A stretch of 64,000 nucleotides of DNA from JBEVOS01 sp964563395 (GCA_964563395.1 CAZLWK010000003.1:137127-201126), one strand, 5' to 3'. Counted from the first letter of the stretch, positions 1 through 8,628 are shown. Notes: generated by a model from the sequence alone, not told the origin. A program made the numbers and translations.

Positions 1-351
1 CTTGAGCATCATGTCGATTTGGCGTTCAACGCGGCGCATTCGCGCCAATATCAGATCCTGATCGAGCTGATGGCCGCCGCGCGCACCGAGCCCATGCTCC
101 GCCCCGTGCTCGAACGCGTCATGCTGGTGTTCGACCAGTTGCGGATCGGGCTGTCCAAGGAGCTTTTCGGTGATGAGCGCAAGGCGCAGCTTGCGCATTA
201 TCGCGCCGCCGCCGACCTCGTGACGATCATGGCGGCGGGCTCCACCATCTTCATCCTGCCGCAAAACGCGCAGGCGCGCCTGGAGGCGCTGCGCGAGCCC
301 TTGAAGGATCAAGTCTTCAAATTGTGGGGCCTTCCGCGCAAGAGGCGTTAG
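1..351 (+). CDS. TetR-like regulator, C-terminal part (5' end outside window)
   Basis: The reading frame is open from the first base and ends at a TAG at 349-351, so this is the last 116 or so residues of a longer protein. It is all-helical in character (long runs such as ERVMLVFDQLRIGLSKELF), with no DNA-binding domain in the visible part. The pattern resembles the ligand-binding half of TetR-family repressors, which follow the HTH with helices rich in Leu/Ala, but the diagnostic N-terminus is missing. It runs convergently into the SDR at 369-1160 with only 17 bases between stops. A TetR regulator beside an SDR and a TonB receptor would be usual for a catabolic locus. The family call is an inference from sequence character only. 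Confidence 0.5.
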   Translation, partial: LEHHVDLAFNAAHSRQYQILIELMAAARTEPMLRPVLERVMLVFDQLRIGLSKELFGDERKAQLAHYRAAADLVTIMAAGSTIFILPQNAQARLEALREPLKDQVFKLWGLPRKRR

Positions 352-368
352 GCCGCGCATTCGCGCGC

Positions 369-1160
369 TCACGCGGGCACCACGCCCTGCGTGATGGATG
401 AGGTGTTGTCGACCACGATGGCCTGGCCGCTGATGAAGCGGCTTTCATCGCTGGCGAGAAACACGACCAGATTTGCGATGTCGATCGGTTCGCCCAGGCG
501 ATTGCCCGCGTTCGCCGCCGATTGGCGACCCGCGGGAGACCCGGCCGCGATCAGGGCCGCCATCCGTTCGGGCATGGAGCGGACCATCGGCGTGTCGATC
601 CCGACGGGATGGACCGAATTGGCGCGAATCTTGTCCTTCAGCTGCGCGCAATGCACGGCGACGGCGCGCGTCAGCGATTCTACCGCGCCCTTGGCGGCGC
701 AATACGCCGCGACCGTCGCCTCGCCTTGCACCGATGCGATGGACGCCATGTTGATGATGGAGCCGCCGCCGGAAGCGCGCATGGCGGGAATGGCGTGCTT
801 GCACCCCCAGAACGTACCGTCGGCGCTGACCGCCATCACGAAGCGATAATCCTTTTCGTTGGTGTCTTCGATCGTCCCGGCCTCGACCACGCCGGCATTG
901 TTCACCAGCACGTCGAGGCGGCCGTGGCGGCGCATCACCTCCTCGATAAGCGCCGCCCATTCCGCCTCGTGCCGCACGTCGTGCCGCATGAAAGCAGCCG
1001 CCTCCCCGATTTCGGCGGCCACGCGCTCTCCATTGGCGACGTCCACATCCGTGATGATGACCTTCGCGCCCTCGGCGGCGAAGAGGCGCGCATCCGCCTC
1101 GCCAAGACCTTTCGCGCCGCCCGTTATGATCGCGACTTTACCCGCAAGCCGACCCGCCAT
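369..1160 (-). CDS. SDR-family NAD(P)-dependent oxidoreductase
   Basis: Classical short-chain dehydrogenase of 263 residues. I use the ATG at 1160 (MAGRLAGKVAIITGG) because a strong GGGAGGAG ribosome-binding site lies just upstream; a longer in-frame start at 1223 has no such support. Visible motifs are the TGGAKGLG cofactor-binding turn near residues 13-20, NNAG, a Ser-containing segment (INMASIAS) and the catalytic YCAAK. It ends with a usual SDR tail (FISGQAIVVDNTSS). Family members oxidise or reduce secondary alcohols/ketones in the cytoplasm; the closest-looking relatives are hydroxysteroid and 3-oxoacyl reductase-like SDRs, but the substrate cannot be read from the sequence. The neighbouring TonB receptor and ketosteroid-dehydrogenase-like flavoprotein make a hydrophobic or steroid-like substrate plausible. 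Confidence 0.9.
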   Translation of the reverse strand: MAGRLAGKVAIITGGAKGLGEADARLFAAEGAKVIITDVDVANGERVAAEIGEAAAFMRHDVRHEAEWAALIEEVMRRHGRLDVLVNNAGVVEAGTIEDTNEKDYRFVMAVSADGTFWGCKHAIPAMRASGGGSIINMASIASVQGEATVAAYCAAKGAVESLTRAVAVHCAQLKDKIRANSVHPVGIDTPMVRSMPERMAALIAAGSPAGRQSAANAGNRLGEPIDIANLVVFLASDESRFISGQAIVVDNTSSITQGVVPA

Positions 1161-1246
1161 GAATCTCCTCCCTCTGACGCCGCCCTCATCGTCCCGGCGC
1201 GGCGTTCCGCTCCTTAGGCGCACGATAACTCATTTGCTCCACATGG

Positions 1247-1280
1247 AGAAAAAGATGGGCTGCAGCAGCGCTGCAGCCCA
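1247..1280 (-). terminator. Rho-independent terminator of the TonB receptor gene
   Basis: On the minus strand TGGGCTGCAG, a 5-nt loop and CTGCAGCCCA form a perfect 10-bp stem (1256-1280), followed by TCTTTTTCTCC. It lies about 70 bases past the receptor stop codon at 1353, in the right orientation for that gene. Confidence 0.8.
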
Positions 1281-1352
1281 GTCTCCGCATGAATGAACCG
1301 CACTGAGGGGTGATACGGTTCAATCCCGTCGCTCCTGCTCGCGCGGGAGAAA

Positions 1353-3698
1353 TCAAAAGCTCGCGGAGAACTCAATTCCATACGTCTTGGTGGCCACCGG
1401 GATGGCGAACACGAACACGCCGACATCGAGAGTCGCTGCGATGCGGGCGTCTTCCTCGGCGAAAGCGTCCTTGACGAAGCCCGTAACGCGGAAGGATTGC
1501 CCGTTGGACGATTCATGATTGTAGGTGACGTTGAAATCGGCGCGGCCATAAGCCTCGATGATGTGCCGATTGAAGGGGTCGCGGAACAGGCTCGAATAGG
1601 TGTCGTCCTGCCAGGAATAGGTTCCGTTGAAATTCAGCGAACCCGCATCGCTCACCGGCACGACATAATCGGCGACGATCGAGGCGTTGTATTTCGGGGC
1701 GCCCCGATAGAGCCGATCATTGGCGACATCGATGATTTCTCCCGTGCCCAAATCGGGAATTAGGAATTCATCGTACGAGGCGTCCAGATAGCCGAAGGCG
1801 CCGCGCAGACTGAATGCTTCCGTCACCGCCCATTGCACTTCAAGCTCCACCCCGCTGATGGTCGCGGAGGCCGCGTTCTGGACGACAGTTTCGGTCGCCG
1901 TTCCGGCCGCGTTCGGACGCAGGAATTCCGCCTGCTGATCTTCATAGCTGGCATGGAAGATGGTCGGGTTGATCCGCAAGCGACGGTCGAACAAATCGGC
2001 GCGGATGCCGAATTCGAAGCTGTCGACATATTCGGGATCATAGGGACCCAGCGCCGTTTCGCGCGTGCCGCGCCCGTTCCATCCTCCTGACCGGAAGCCG
2101 CGCGACCAGCCGCCATAGAACAGAAGATTGTCCGTGGGCTGCCAATCCAGAATGATCCGCCCGGTGGCCGCGCCCCAGCTTTCCGAGCCTTGGAAGAAGA
2201 AAATGCCTTCCGGATCAGGCGTGGTCGTGCCGGGAATATCGCCGCCATAACGGAAATCGGAAAAGAAATCCTTGGTCTCATAGGTATAGCGCGCGCCGAT
2301 CGTCAGCGACCAATCTTCCGCGAACTTGAACACGCCTTCAGCATAAGCGGCCCAGCTATCGAGCTCCTGACCCGCGAAGAAAATCTGCGCGGGCGCGCCG
2401 AACGCGTAGGTCTGCGCCGGCGGCAACAGGCCCGCGATCGGCACTTCGGCGGGCATCTGTCCCGGTGAAATCGAATATTCGGTGTTCAGATAATAGAGAC
2501 CATAAACGATCCCCATCGTCTCGCTGGGATCCCAGCTGAACCGAAGCTCTTGGCTGTATTGCGTGTATTCCTGATCGCGGACGGCGACGAAGATCGGCAG
2601 CAAGCCGCCTAGGAAGCCTGGCGAGCCGATATTGTCTTCACTCAGCAATTCATCGCTGTCGCGATAGCCCGTGATGGAGGTCAGCTTCAGCGTGTCGCTG
2701 ATCTGCCAATTCGCCTCGAGCGTGAAATTGACGCCGTCGATATAGTTTCGGAACGGCACAAGAGCATTATACGTATCGAGTCCCGTGGCCTCCGCCTCCT
2801 GAATGGTGCCGAATCCGCAACCTGACGTGTCGCTGAAGATGATCACGCCGAGATCGCAGAACGTGAGGCCCGCGCCGGTGTCGGCCCCAGGCCGCGTGAG
2901 GTTCACCGGCGGCACGAATTGACTGCGATCCGTGTAGAAATCGATCGTCCCTTGCGCGTTGAAATCGCCGCTGGGATGGTCGTAAGCGAGCGTCATGCCG
3001 CCCGAGAAATTATCCAGCCCTTCGTCCTGATCGGACGGCCGCTGCAGATTCTCCGCGAACAATTCGCTTTCGCGGTAAAACGCGAAAAATTTGGCGGCGA
3101 ATTGGTCGTCGCCAAAGGACGGCGTGTTCACCACGAGCTGGTAATCGCGCGCGCCATAGCGCGCGATACGGGCCCCGAGGCGCACGCCTGCCTCTCCGGT
3201 CGGCCGCGACCGACGGATATTGATCGTGCCGCCGATCGTGTTGCGGCCCGCGAGCGTGCCCTGAGGACCGCGCAGAATTTCAATGCTTTCCACGTCGAAA
3301 ACGTCGAAGGACGCCGTCGTGCTGGTGCCAAGATAGACCCCGTCGATGGCGACCCCGATCGCCGGCTCGAAGGACTTTTCAAGGTCGGCGAAGCTAATGC
3401 CGCGAATGCCGGCGTTGAGCGCGTTGCCGGCGAAATTGTTGTCGCCCAGGGTGACGTTCGGCGCGTAGCGCGCGAAATCCGAGATCGTGGTGGGAACGGC
3501 TGTCTCGATGAAGGATTCACTGAACGCCGTAATCGCCAGCGGTACGTCCTGGATCTGCTCGGCCCGCTGACGGCCCGTAACGACGATTTCGCTTTCATTT
3601 TCCTGCGCGGCCGCCAAAGTCGGCAACAACGCGAAACTCGACCCGGCGAACAGAATCGTCGCCAGGCGACGGCCAGCGGATGGCGCCACGTTCAACAT
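1353..3698 (-). CDS. TonB-dependent outer-membrane receptor
   Basis: A 781-residue outer-membrane receptor. Residues 1-31 form a signal peptide ending in LAAAQ; next come a TonB-box-like EIVVTG segment, a plug domain (about 40-190, with SIEILRGPQGTLAGRNTIGGTINI typical of plugs) and a long beta-barrel with many aromatic-rich strands, ending in EFSASF. Such receptors import large or poorly permeable substrates using TonB/ExbBD energy. This subgroup (PNVTLGDNNF, RGISFADL) is common in sphingomonads and Caulobacterales next to catabolic genes, and most are not siderophore receptors. The start at 3698 is backed by GGGGAGGA. Downstream is a clear terminator; upstream the gene diverges from the flavoprotein at 3878, implying shared regulation. 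The substrate is not deducible. Confidence 0.93.
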   Translation of the reverse strand: MLNVAPSAGRRLATILFAGSSFALLPTLAAAQENESEIVVTGRQRAEQIQDVPLAITAFSESFIETAVPTTISDFARYAPNVTLGDNNFAGNALNAGIRGISFADLEKSFEPAIGVAIDGVYLGTSTTASFDVFDVESIEILRGPQGTLAGRNTIGGTINIRRSRPTGEAGVRLGARIARYGARDYQLVVNTPSFGDDQFAAKFFAFYRESELFAENLQRPSDQDEGLDNFSGGMTLAYDHPSGDFNAQGTIDFYTDRSQFVPPVNLTRPGADTGAGLTFCDLGVIIFSDTSGCGFGTIQEAEATGLDTYNALVPFRNYIDGVNFTLEANWQISDTLKLTSITGYRDSDELLSEDNIGSPGFLGGLLPIFVAVRDQEYTQYSQELRFSWDPSETMGIVYGLYYLNTEYSISPGQMPAEVPIAGLLPPAQTYAFGAPAQIFFAGQELDSWAAYAEGVFKFAEDWSLTIGARYTYETKDFFSDFRYGGDIPGTTTPDPEGIFFFQGSESWGAATGRIILDWQPTDNLLFYGGWSRGFRSGGWNGRGTRETALGPYDPEYVDSFEFGIRADLFDRRLRINPTIFHASYEDQQAEFLRPNAAGTATETVVQNAASATISGVELEVQWAVTEAFSLRGAFGYLDASYDEFLIPDLGTGEIIDVANDRLYRGAPKYNASIVADYVVPVSDAGSLNFNGTYSWQDDTYSSLFRDPFNRHIIEAYGRADFNVTYNHESSNGQSFRVTGFVKDAFAEEDARIAATLDVGVFVFAIPVATKTYGIEFSASF

Positions 3699-3877
3699 GC
3701 AATCCTCCCCGCGCCCTTATTTTTGGGCTTTTGTGCGCCGCTTGCCTGAGCCGCAGCAGGGGCATTGGCGGCGCACTTCGAAAAAAAGTCAATACTGCTG
3801 AAAATTTTGTTGTGCTTCGCGAAACCGCGCGCCAGTCTTCGGTGCGCGGCTCCATGCGCCGCGATCGAAGGTAGGAA
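3699..3877. promoter_or_regulatory. Divergent intergenic region, TonB receptor / flavoprotein
   Basis: This 179-base space separates two outward-reading genes and must hold both promoters. It contains an AT-rich core (about 3778-3815, with a run of A and AATTTTG) unlike the flanking coding DNA. On the minus strand a TTGACT-like -35 occurs at 3787-3792, but no convincing -10 follows at standard spacing. I see no perfect palindrome. Confidence 0.4.
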
Positions 3878-5518
3878 ATGCCCGACAGCCCAAGTCTGCC
3901 CGGCCACGCCGATGTCGTCGTGATCGGCGCGGGCGCATCCGGTCTTGCGGCGGCGCTCGCCGCGCACGCGGCCGGCGCCTCCGTGCTGGTGCTGGAAAAA
4001 TCCGATCAACTCGGCGGAACGGCGGCGATTTCGGGCGGCATCATCTGGGCGCCGAACAATCCGCGCATGGCCGAAGCCGGGGATGCGGATTCGCGCGACG
4101 AAGCTCTGGCGTATTTCGAGGGACTCAATCACGGCGACATTCGCCGCGACATGATCGCAACTTTCATCGACGAGGCCGCGCCTGCCTTGTCGTTCCTGGA
4201 AAGCGTCACGCCGCTGAAACTTGAGATATTGCCGGGCTATCCGGACTATTATCTCGATCGGCCCGGCGCGCGCCCTCACGGCCGTGCTTTGGATTCAGGT
4301 CTGTTCGCCTACAGCGAATTGGGGCCTTGGGCCGCGCGCATCGTCAATAACGGACAGCCCGCGCCGATCAAACTCTCGGAGACGCCGCTCGGCGGATTCA
4401 TGGGCCAGCTCGATCCCGCCATCATGGCGGAGAGGTTGCGCGTGGATGCGCGCGGTTGGGGCCAATCGCTGATCGCAAGCCTGCTGCGCGGATGCCTCGA
4501 TCGCGGGATCGAGCCGCGCCTTGGCGTGCGCGCCGCACGCCTGGAGCGGCAAGACGATCGCATCGTCGGCGTGCACACGGCGTGCGGCGCCTTCATCGCC
4601 GCGCGCAGCATCATCCTGGCGACGGGCGGCTTCGAACACGATCGCGCGCTCGTACAGACCTTCCTCAAGGGTCCGATGACGGCGCCGGCTTCCCCGCCCA
4701 CCAATACCGGCGATGGTTTGCGCATGGCGATGGCCGCGGGGGCGGCGCTGGGCAACATGACCTCCGCCTGGTGGATGCCCGTCATCGAGACGGGCGAGAC
4801 ATGGTTTGGCGGCGCACGCCGCGCCTTTCCCGTGCTGCTGGAGCGGACGCTTCCAGGCGCCATCCTCGTCAATCGCGCCGGCCGACGCTTCTGCAACGAA
4901 GCGGCGAATTATTCCGCCCTCGCCGGCGCATTTCATGCCTTCGATCCGGCGCGCTACGATTATGTGAATCTGCCGGCCTATCTCATCGTCGATGGCGCGT
5001 TCCGCGCGCGCTATCCCATCGCCAGCGCCGCGCCCGGTCAGAAACGCCCGGACTTCATCATTGAGCGGGCGACGCTTCCCGAACTCGCGGAGGCTTTGCA
5101 TATTCCGGGCGACGCGCTCGCCGATACGGTCGCGCGCTTCAACGCGTTCGCCGAAGCCGGCGCCGACGCTGACTTTGGGCGCGGCGAAAACATCTATGAC
5201 CGCTTCTATGGCGATCGCTCTCGCCCCGGCGCCTTCGCCACGCTTGGTCCGCTCAAGGAGCTGCCGTTCAGCGCCGTGGAGATCAAGGTTGGCGCGCTGG
5301 GCACCAATGGCGGCGCCTTGACAGATACGCAGGCGCGCGTGCTCGATCATGAGGGAAAATCTATCCCAGGACTCTATGCGGTCGGAAATTGCATGGCCGG
5401 CCCAACAGGCGGCGTCTATGCCGGGGCCGGCGGCACGCTGGGCCCCGCGCTGACCTTTGGCGTCATCGCCGGCCGCCACGCCGCGAAACGCGCGAACGAT
5501 ACGGGGCTATCATCATGA
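3878..5518 (+). CDS. FAD-dependent oxidoreductase, 3-ketosteroid dehydrogenase/fumarate reductase type
   Basis: A 546-residue flavoprotein. The N-terminus shows the dinucleotide-binding fold (VVVIGAGASGLAAAL, then the Glu of VLEKSDQLGGT). A second FAD motif (SIILATGGF) lies near residue 250, and the C-terminus GLYAVGNCMAGPTGGVYAGAGGTLGPALTFG is close to the end signature of 3-ketosteroid delta1-dehydrogenases and related flavocytochrome-c flavoproteins. NRAGRRFCNEAANY is also typical of that superfamily. These enzymes add or remove hydrogens next to a carbonyl; KstD desaturates ring A of steroids. The ATG has an AAGGTAGGAA leader. The stop overlaps the next gene (ATGA), so the two are translationally coupled. 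Substrate specificity is an inference; a reductase of another unsaturated compound is possible. Confidence 0.88.
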   Translation: MPDSPSLPGHADVVVIGAGASGLAAALAAHAAGASVLVLEKSDQLGGTAAISGGIIWAPNNPRMAEAGDADSRDEALAYFEGLNHGDIRRDMIATFIDEAAPALSFLESVTPLKLEILPGYPDYYLDRPGARPHGRALDSGLFAYSELGPWAARIVNNGQPAPIKLSETPLGGFMGQLDPAIMAERLRVDARGWGQSLIASLLRGCLDRGIEPRLGVRAARLERQDDRIVGVHTACGAFIAARSIILATGGFEHDRALVQTFLKGPMTAPASPPTNTGDGLRMAMAAGAALGNMTSAWWMPVIETGETWFGGARRAFPVLLERTLPGAILVNRAGRRFCNEAANYSALAGAFHAFDPARYDYVNLPAYLIVDGAFRARYPIASAAPGQKRPDFIIERATLPELAEALHIPGDALADTVARFNAFAEAGADADFGRGENIYDRFYGDRSRPGAFATLGPLKELPFSAVEIKVGALGTNGGALTDTQARVLDHEGKSIPGLYAVGNCMAGPTGGVYAGAGGTLGPALTFGVIAGRHAAKRANDTGLSS

Positions 5519-6423
5519 CGACCGTTCTGGTGTTCGGGGCGACGGGCGATCAAGGCTGGCCCTTGATGCGCGCCCTTTTCAAACACGGCTTTCATGTGCG
5601 CGCCGCGACGCGCCAGCCGAACGCCTTTCCGCGCGATCATTTTCCCGAAGCGGAGATCGTGGGCGCGTCCTTCGAAGATGTCGCCAGCCTCATTGCGGCC
5701 TGCAAGGGCGCGGATGCGATCGCGATGAATCTGCCTTTCAGCTTCGACCGCGCCTATGCGCGCATGATGGGCGAAAACATCTGCAAGGCCGCGCTGGCCG
5801 CCGGCACAGTGCGCAAGGTCGTGTTCAACACCAGCTGCGTCATCGCGCCGAAGGATATCGGTCTTGCCGCGCATGATGGGCGGCGCGACATCGAGGCCGC
5901 GATGGCCGCGTCCGGCCTTGCCTGGGCGTCCATCCGCTCGGTCGTGTTCATGGACAATATGATCCGCGCTTGGGTGAAGCCGGCCATTGTCAATCATGGC
6001 GTGTTCGCCTATCCCGCGCGCGACGATCTCAAGATCAATTTCGTCTGCCTTGACGATGTGGGCGCCTACATGGCCGCGGCCGCAGCCGAACCGCGCGTGA
6101 CGGCGCACGCCTTCTCCATTGGCGGGCCTGAAGCCCTGACCGGCCATGAAGCCGCCGCGCGCCTGTCGGTGGCGTTGGGCAAGCCGGTGCGCTTTCAAAG
6201 CCTGAAGCCCGAAGAATTCGCGCGCGGCATGGCCAAGTTGATCACGGGGTCGGACCATGTCGAGCCGAATTCCATGTGGAGCCGCGTGGCGCAATTCTAT
6301 CAATGGTACAATGATCAGCCTGAAAGCCCACTCGTGGTCGACCTGCGCCCCGCTCTGGCGCTCCTGCCGGTGCGGCCGACGCCACTGCTGGTATGGGCCA
6401 AGGGCCAATCCTGGACAGCTTGA
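5515..6423 (+). CDS. NmrA-like NAD(P)-binding protein
   Basis: A 302-residue atypical SDR of the NmrA/TMR type. It opens with TTVLVFGATGDQGWPLMRAL, the GxxGxxG cofactor motif, and lacks the classical YxxxK catalytic pair in the expected place. I start it at the ATG at 5515, whose ATGA overlaps the stop of the flavoprotein; a longer in-frame extension upstream would lie inside that gene and is not credible. Relatives act as NAD(P)H-dependent reductases or redox sensors. The coupling means it is co-produced with the KstD-like flavoprotein and probably works on the same or a following intermediate. It ends two bases before the convergent operon at 6426. Confidence 0.85.
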   Translation: MTTVLVFGATGDQGWPLMRALFKHGFHVRAATRQPNAFPRDHFPEAEIVGASFEDVASLIAACKGADAIAMNLPFSFDRAYARMMGENICKAALAAGTVRKVVFNTSCVIAPKDIGLAAHDGRRDIEAAMAASGLAWASIRSVVFMDNMIRAWVKPAIVNHGVFAYPARDDLKINFVCLDDVGAYMAAAAAEPRVTAHAFSIGGPEALTGHEAAARLSVALGKPVRFQSLKPEEFARGMAKLITGSDHVEPNSMWSRVAQFYQWYNDQPESPLVVDLRPALALLPVRPTPLLVWAKGQSWTA

Positions 6424-6425
6424 TC

Positions 6426-7172
6426 CTAGAGGCGGCGCAGCGCCTCCGCGTTCACGCGCATCTGCATGACATCGCCCACACGCACGAGACGGCCACGTGC
6501 GAGGATCGGGTCGGCGACATAAGGCAGGATCGCGCGCCCATGTGGTCGGCCCGCCTCATTCAGGAACAGCGGCGCCTCGACGGCATCGCCGCATGATCCG
6601 ATTTCGCAGAAAGCCAGCGGCAGGCCGCCGCGCGCGCACAACGCGGCGCAACTCTTATGCGTCTTGCCAAAGCCGGGCCGCATCGCACCGAACCAGCATT
6701 TCGCGTCGAGAATTTCGCCGGCGCGCAGCACCTCGCCCAAATCCTCCTCGGGCCAATGGGTGAGCCCGTCCGCATCGAACCGCGCGGGCGCGATCCAGTC
6801 CGCCTTGGCGTCGGTCGCCAGCATGGCGTGCGCGTCGCGCGCGATGAGGCTGCCGCGCACGCGCACCGCGCCCGCCAAGCCCACGGGAAGAGCGACAGCG
6901 TTCTTGCCGGACGTCGCCAGGAAAATCGTGCGCGGCGCGCCAGCCGCGTCACGTGTGCGCAGCGCGGGATAGGGCGCGCGCACGAGCCAGCCCTGATAAT
7001 CGTGCACGTCGTTCTGATTCCAGGCGCCGTCTCCCGGCGCGCGATGATTGAGCGCAAGCGCGCCCGCGAGCGCGCCGAGCCCGCCGATTGTCACCGCAGC
7101 GCCTGCGATAAAGCCGCGCCGGGTGGCCTTGGACGGCGCCGCCCAGCCGACGAATAGATCATTCCTCGCCAT
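6426..7172 (-). CDS. Tat-type, Cys-rich membrane-associated protein of unknown function
   Basis: 248 residues, function not recognised. R18-R19-G-F followed by a hydrophobic stretch (about 20-42) is a twin-arginine-like signal or anchor, so the protein is probably exported folded or anchored facing the periplasm. The body has a distinctive cluster: C159, the Gly/Lys/His run GAMRPGFGKTHKSC (C175), C179, C189 and C194. Regular spacing of Cys with nearby His and Lys suggests a cofactor or metal site, or disulfides. It is the last gene of a four-gene unit and overlaps the ferric-reductase/Rieske gene by ATGA, so it is very likely a functional partner of that redox protein. Without homology searching I cannot assign a reaction. 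Confidence 0.8.
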   Translation of the reverse strand: MARNDLFVGWAAPSKATRRGFIAGAAVTIGGLGALAGALALNHRAPGDGAWNQNDVHDYQGWLVRAPYPALRTRDAAGAPRTIFLATSGKNAVALPVGLAGAVRVRGSLIARDAHAMLATDAKADWIAPARFDADGLTHWPEEDLGEVLRAGEILDAKCWFGAMRPGFGKTHKSCAALCARGGLPLAFCEIGSCGDAVEAPLFLNEAGRPHGRAILPYVADPILARGRLVRVGDVMQMRVNAEALRRL

Positions 7173-8194
7173 CAGACTGCGCTCGCATGCGGAGCGGCGC
7201 CGACATACACGATCCCGCCTTCAATGCGTGTCGGATAGGTTGCGACGCGCTCGGTGAACGGCGGCGGCGAGGCGCCGTCCGCGCGATACTGAAATCCGTG
7301 CCACGGACAGGTCACGCAGCCGTCGATGATGCGGCCCTCTCCCAACGGGCCGCCCTGATGACGGCAGACATTCGAAAGCGCAAAGACGGCCGCGCCGTCG
7401 CGAAACACCGCGATGCGCTCGCCGCGCGGCGGCGTGACGATGCGCGCGCACTGGTCCATGATGGAGTCCAACGGCCCGACCTCGATCCAGCCATCGGCTG
7501 AGAGAGCGTCGGCGCGGCGATCCTTGATCGCCTCTCGCGCGCCGGCGCTCCAATGCAGCGCCACAATCGTGAATGCGCTCGCGCCGACCAAGGCGGGATA
7601 GAGCGCGACTTTCTCGGCCTGCACGGCGCCAAGCATGATATGCGCGACCAACAGCACATAGGCAGCGTAGACCAGCATGTGCAGCGCCTTCCAGAAGCGC
7701 GGGCCGAGATTGGCGTTCCAGAAATCATGGCTGGTCGCGGCCATGACGAACAGAATCAAGAGCGCGGCCAAGCCGAGCGATTCGAACGGAAAGCCCGCCA
7801 GCGCATCGTAACGCGGGTTTGAAATCAGCAGCGAGATGAAGGGATTGATGTCGGAAAAGCCGTGATACCAAAGGATCACCAGCCCCGCATGGAGAAGCGC
7901 GAGCGCGAAGCACGTGACGCCGAAATGGCGACGATTATAAAGAAGCGGCAGGAAGATGCGCGGCGCGAGCCGCGCCAAGGGGCCGATCGCCAAGATCAAT
8001 GTCAGCAACGCGAACGCGGCGGCGCCGGACGCGCGGATGAGCACTTGAATTTCGCTCGCGCGTCCCTCCGCCGGCGCGACCGCCAATGACACGACGACAT
8101 AAACCGCCAGGAATACGACGACGCCCGCGAGCAATGCGCCATCGACGAGTTTCTTGAACGGCGTCCACGTGACAAGGCGATAGAGGTGCGCCAT
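7172..8194 (-). CDS. Ferric reductase-like membrane protein fused to a Rieske [2Fe-2S] domain
   Basis: 340 residues. The first 210 contain about six hydrophobic helices with paired His residues (H90, H102, H162, H175) placed as expected for haem ligands of ferric-reductase/MsrQ-like cytochromes. Residues about 225-335 form a Rieske domain with C267-x-H269 and C286-x-x-H289 (CRHQGG and CPWHGFQY). Such a fusion would pass electrons between a membrane b-type haem and an iron-sulfur centre. Start and stop are both ATGA overlaps with neighbours, so stoichiometric co-expression is expected. The physiological electron acceptor is unknown; the downstream Tat-type Cys-rich protein is the obvious candidate partner. 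The domain calls are strong, the role is inferred. Confidence 0.88.
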   Translation of the reverse strand: MAHLYRLVTWTPFKKLVDGALLAGVVVFLAVYVVVSLAVAPAEGRASEIQVLIRASGAAAFALLTLILAIGPLARLAPRIFLPLLYNRRHFGVTCFALALLHAGLVILWYHGFSDINPFISLLISNPRYDALAGFPFESLGLAALLILFVMAATSHDFWNANLGPRFWKALHMLVYAAYVLLVAHIMLGAVQAEKVALYPALVGASAFTIVALHWSAGAREAIKDRRADALSADGWIEVGPLDSIMDQCARIVTPPRGERIAVFRDGAAVFALSNVCRHQGGPLGEGRIIDGCVTCPWHGFQYRADGASPPPFTERVATYPTRIEGGIVYVGAAPHASAV

Positions 8195-8331
8195 CAGCGC
8201 GGCGCCACGAACGCGGCGGCCGCATCCGCGATCCGCGTGCGCTCATACAGAGCACCGATCATCACCAGCGCGATCACCACGCCGATCAGCGGCCACGCGC
8301 GCGCATGCGCCCGCCTTTGGCCGCGAGTCAT
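8194..8331 (-). CDS. Small single-span membrane protein (45 aa)
   Basis: Starts at the ATG at 8331 and encodes 45 residues: a basic N-terminus (TRGQRRAHAR), one clear transmembrane helix (WPLIGVVIALVMIGALY) and a short tail. Its ATG overlaps the stop of the 83-residue gene upstream and its stop overlaps the start of the ferric-reductase/Rieske gene, both by ATGA. This double coupling is the main reason to accept so short a frame. The orientation predicted from the basic residues is N-terminus in the cytoplasm. It may be an assembly factor or small subunit of the redox complex; that is inference. Confidence 0.7.
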   Translation of the reverse strand: MTRGQRRAHARAWPLIGVVIALVMIGALYERTRIADAAAAFVAPR

Positions 8332-8579
8332 GACGCGCTGTCCTCCATGGCGCGATCCTCCCGCGGGCGCGCGCCAAGGAAGCGCGCGATCATCCAGGGC
8401 CAGAGTAGCGCCGCGCCGGGCAAGAGCAAAAGCTTCACACGCCAAGGAGCGGCGGCGGCGTTCGCGTCGAAGCGCTTGAACCCGCCCAGCGCCAAGACCA
8501 GCCAAACAAGCGCGCCAACGCCCATCCAGGCCAAGAAGCCCAGCCAGGCAACAGCAGCCGCGATCACCTCCGCGCGCAT
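8328..8579 (-). CDS. Small two-span membrane protein (83 aa)
   Basis: First gene of the ATGA-coupled redox operon. I start it at the ATG at 8579 (MRAEVIAAAVAW), which has a GGAGAGGGGAA leader; the longer frame to 8678 has no support. It has two hydrophobic segments (about 4-30 and 44-64: LLLLPGAALLWPWMIARFLG) separated by a basic loop (KRFDANAAAAPWRVK), and an acidic/basic tail. I do not recognise the family. Position and coupling suggest a subunit or assembly protein for the ferric-reductase/Rieske protein. Confidence 0.75.
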   Translation of the reverse strand: MRAEVIAAAVAWLGFLAWMGVGALVWLVLALGGFKRFDANAAAAPWRVKLLLLPGAALLWPWMIARFLGARPREDRAMEDSAS

Positions 8580-8628
8580 TTCCCCTCTCCGCCCACCCAA
8601 GGAGATTACGCGGCCCGCGGGTGCGCGG

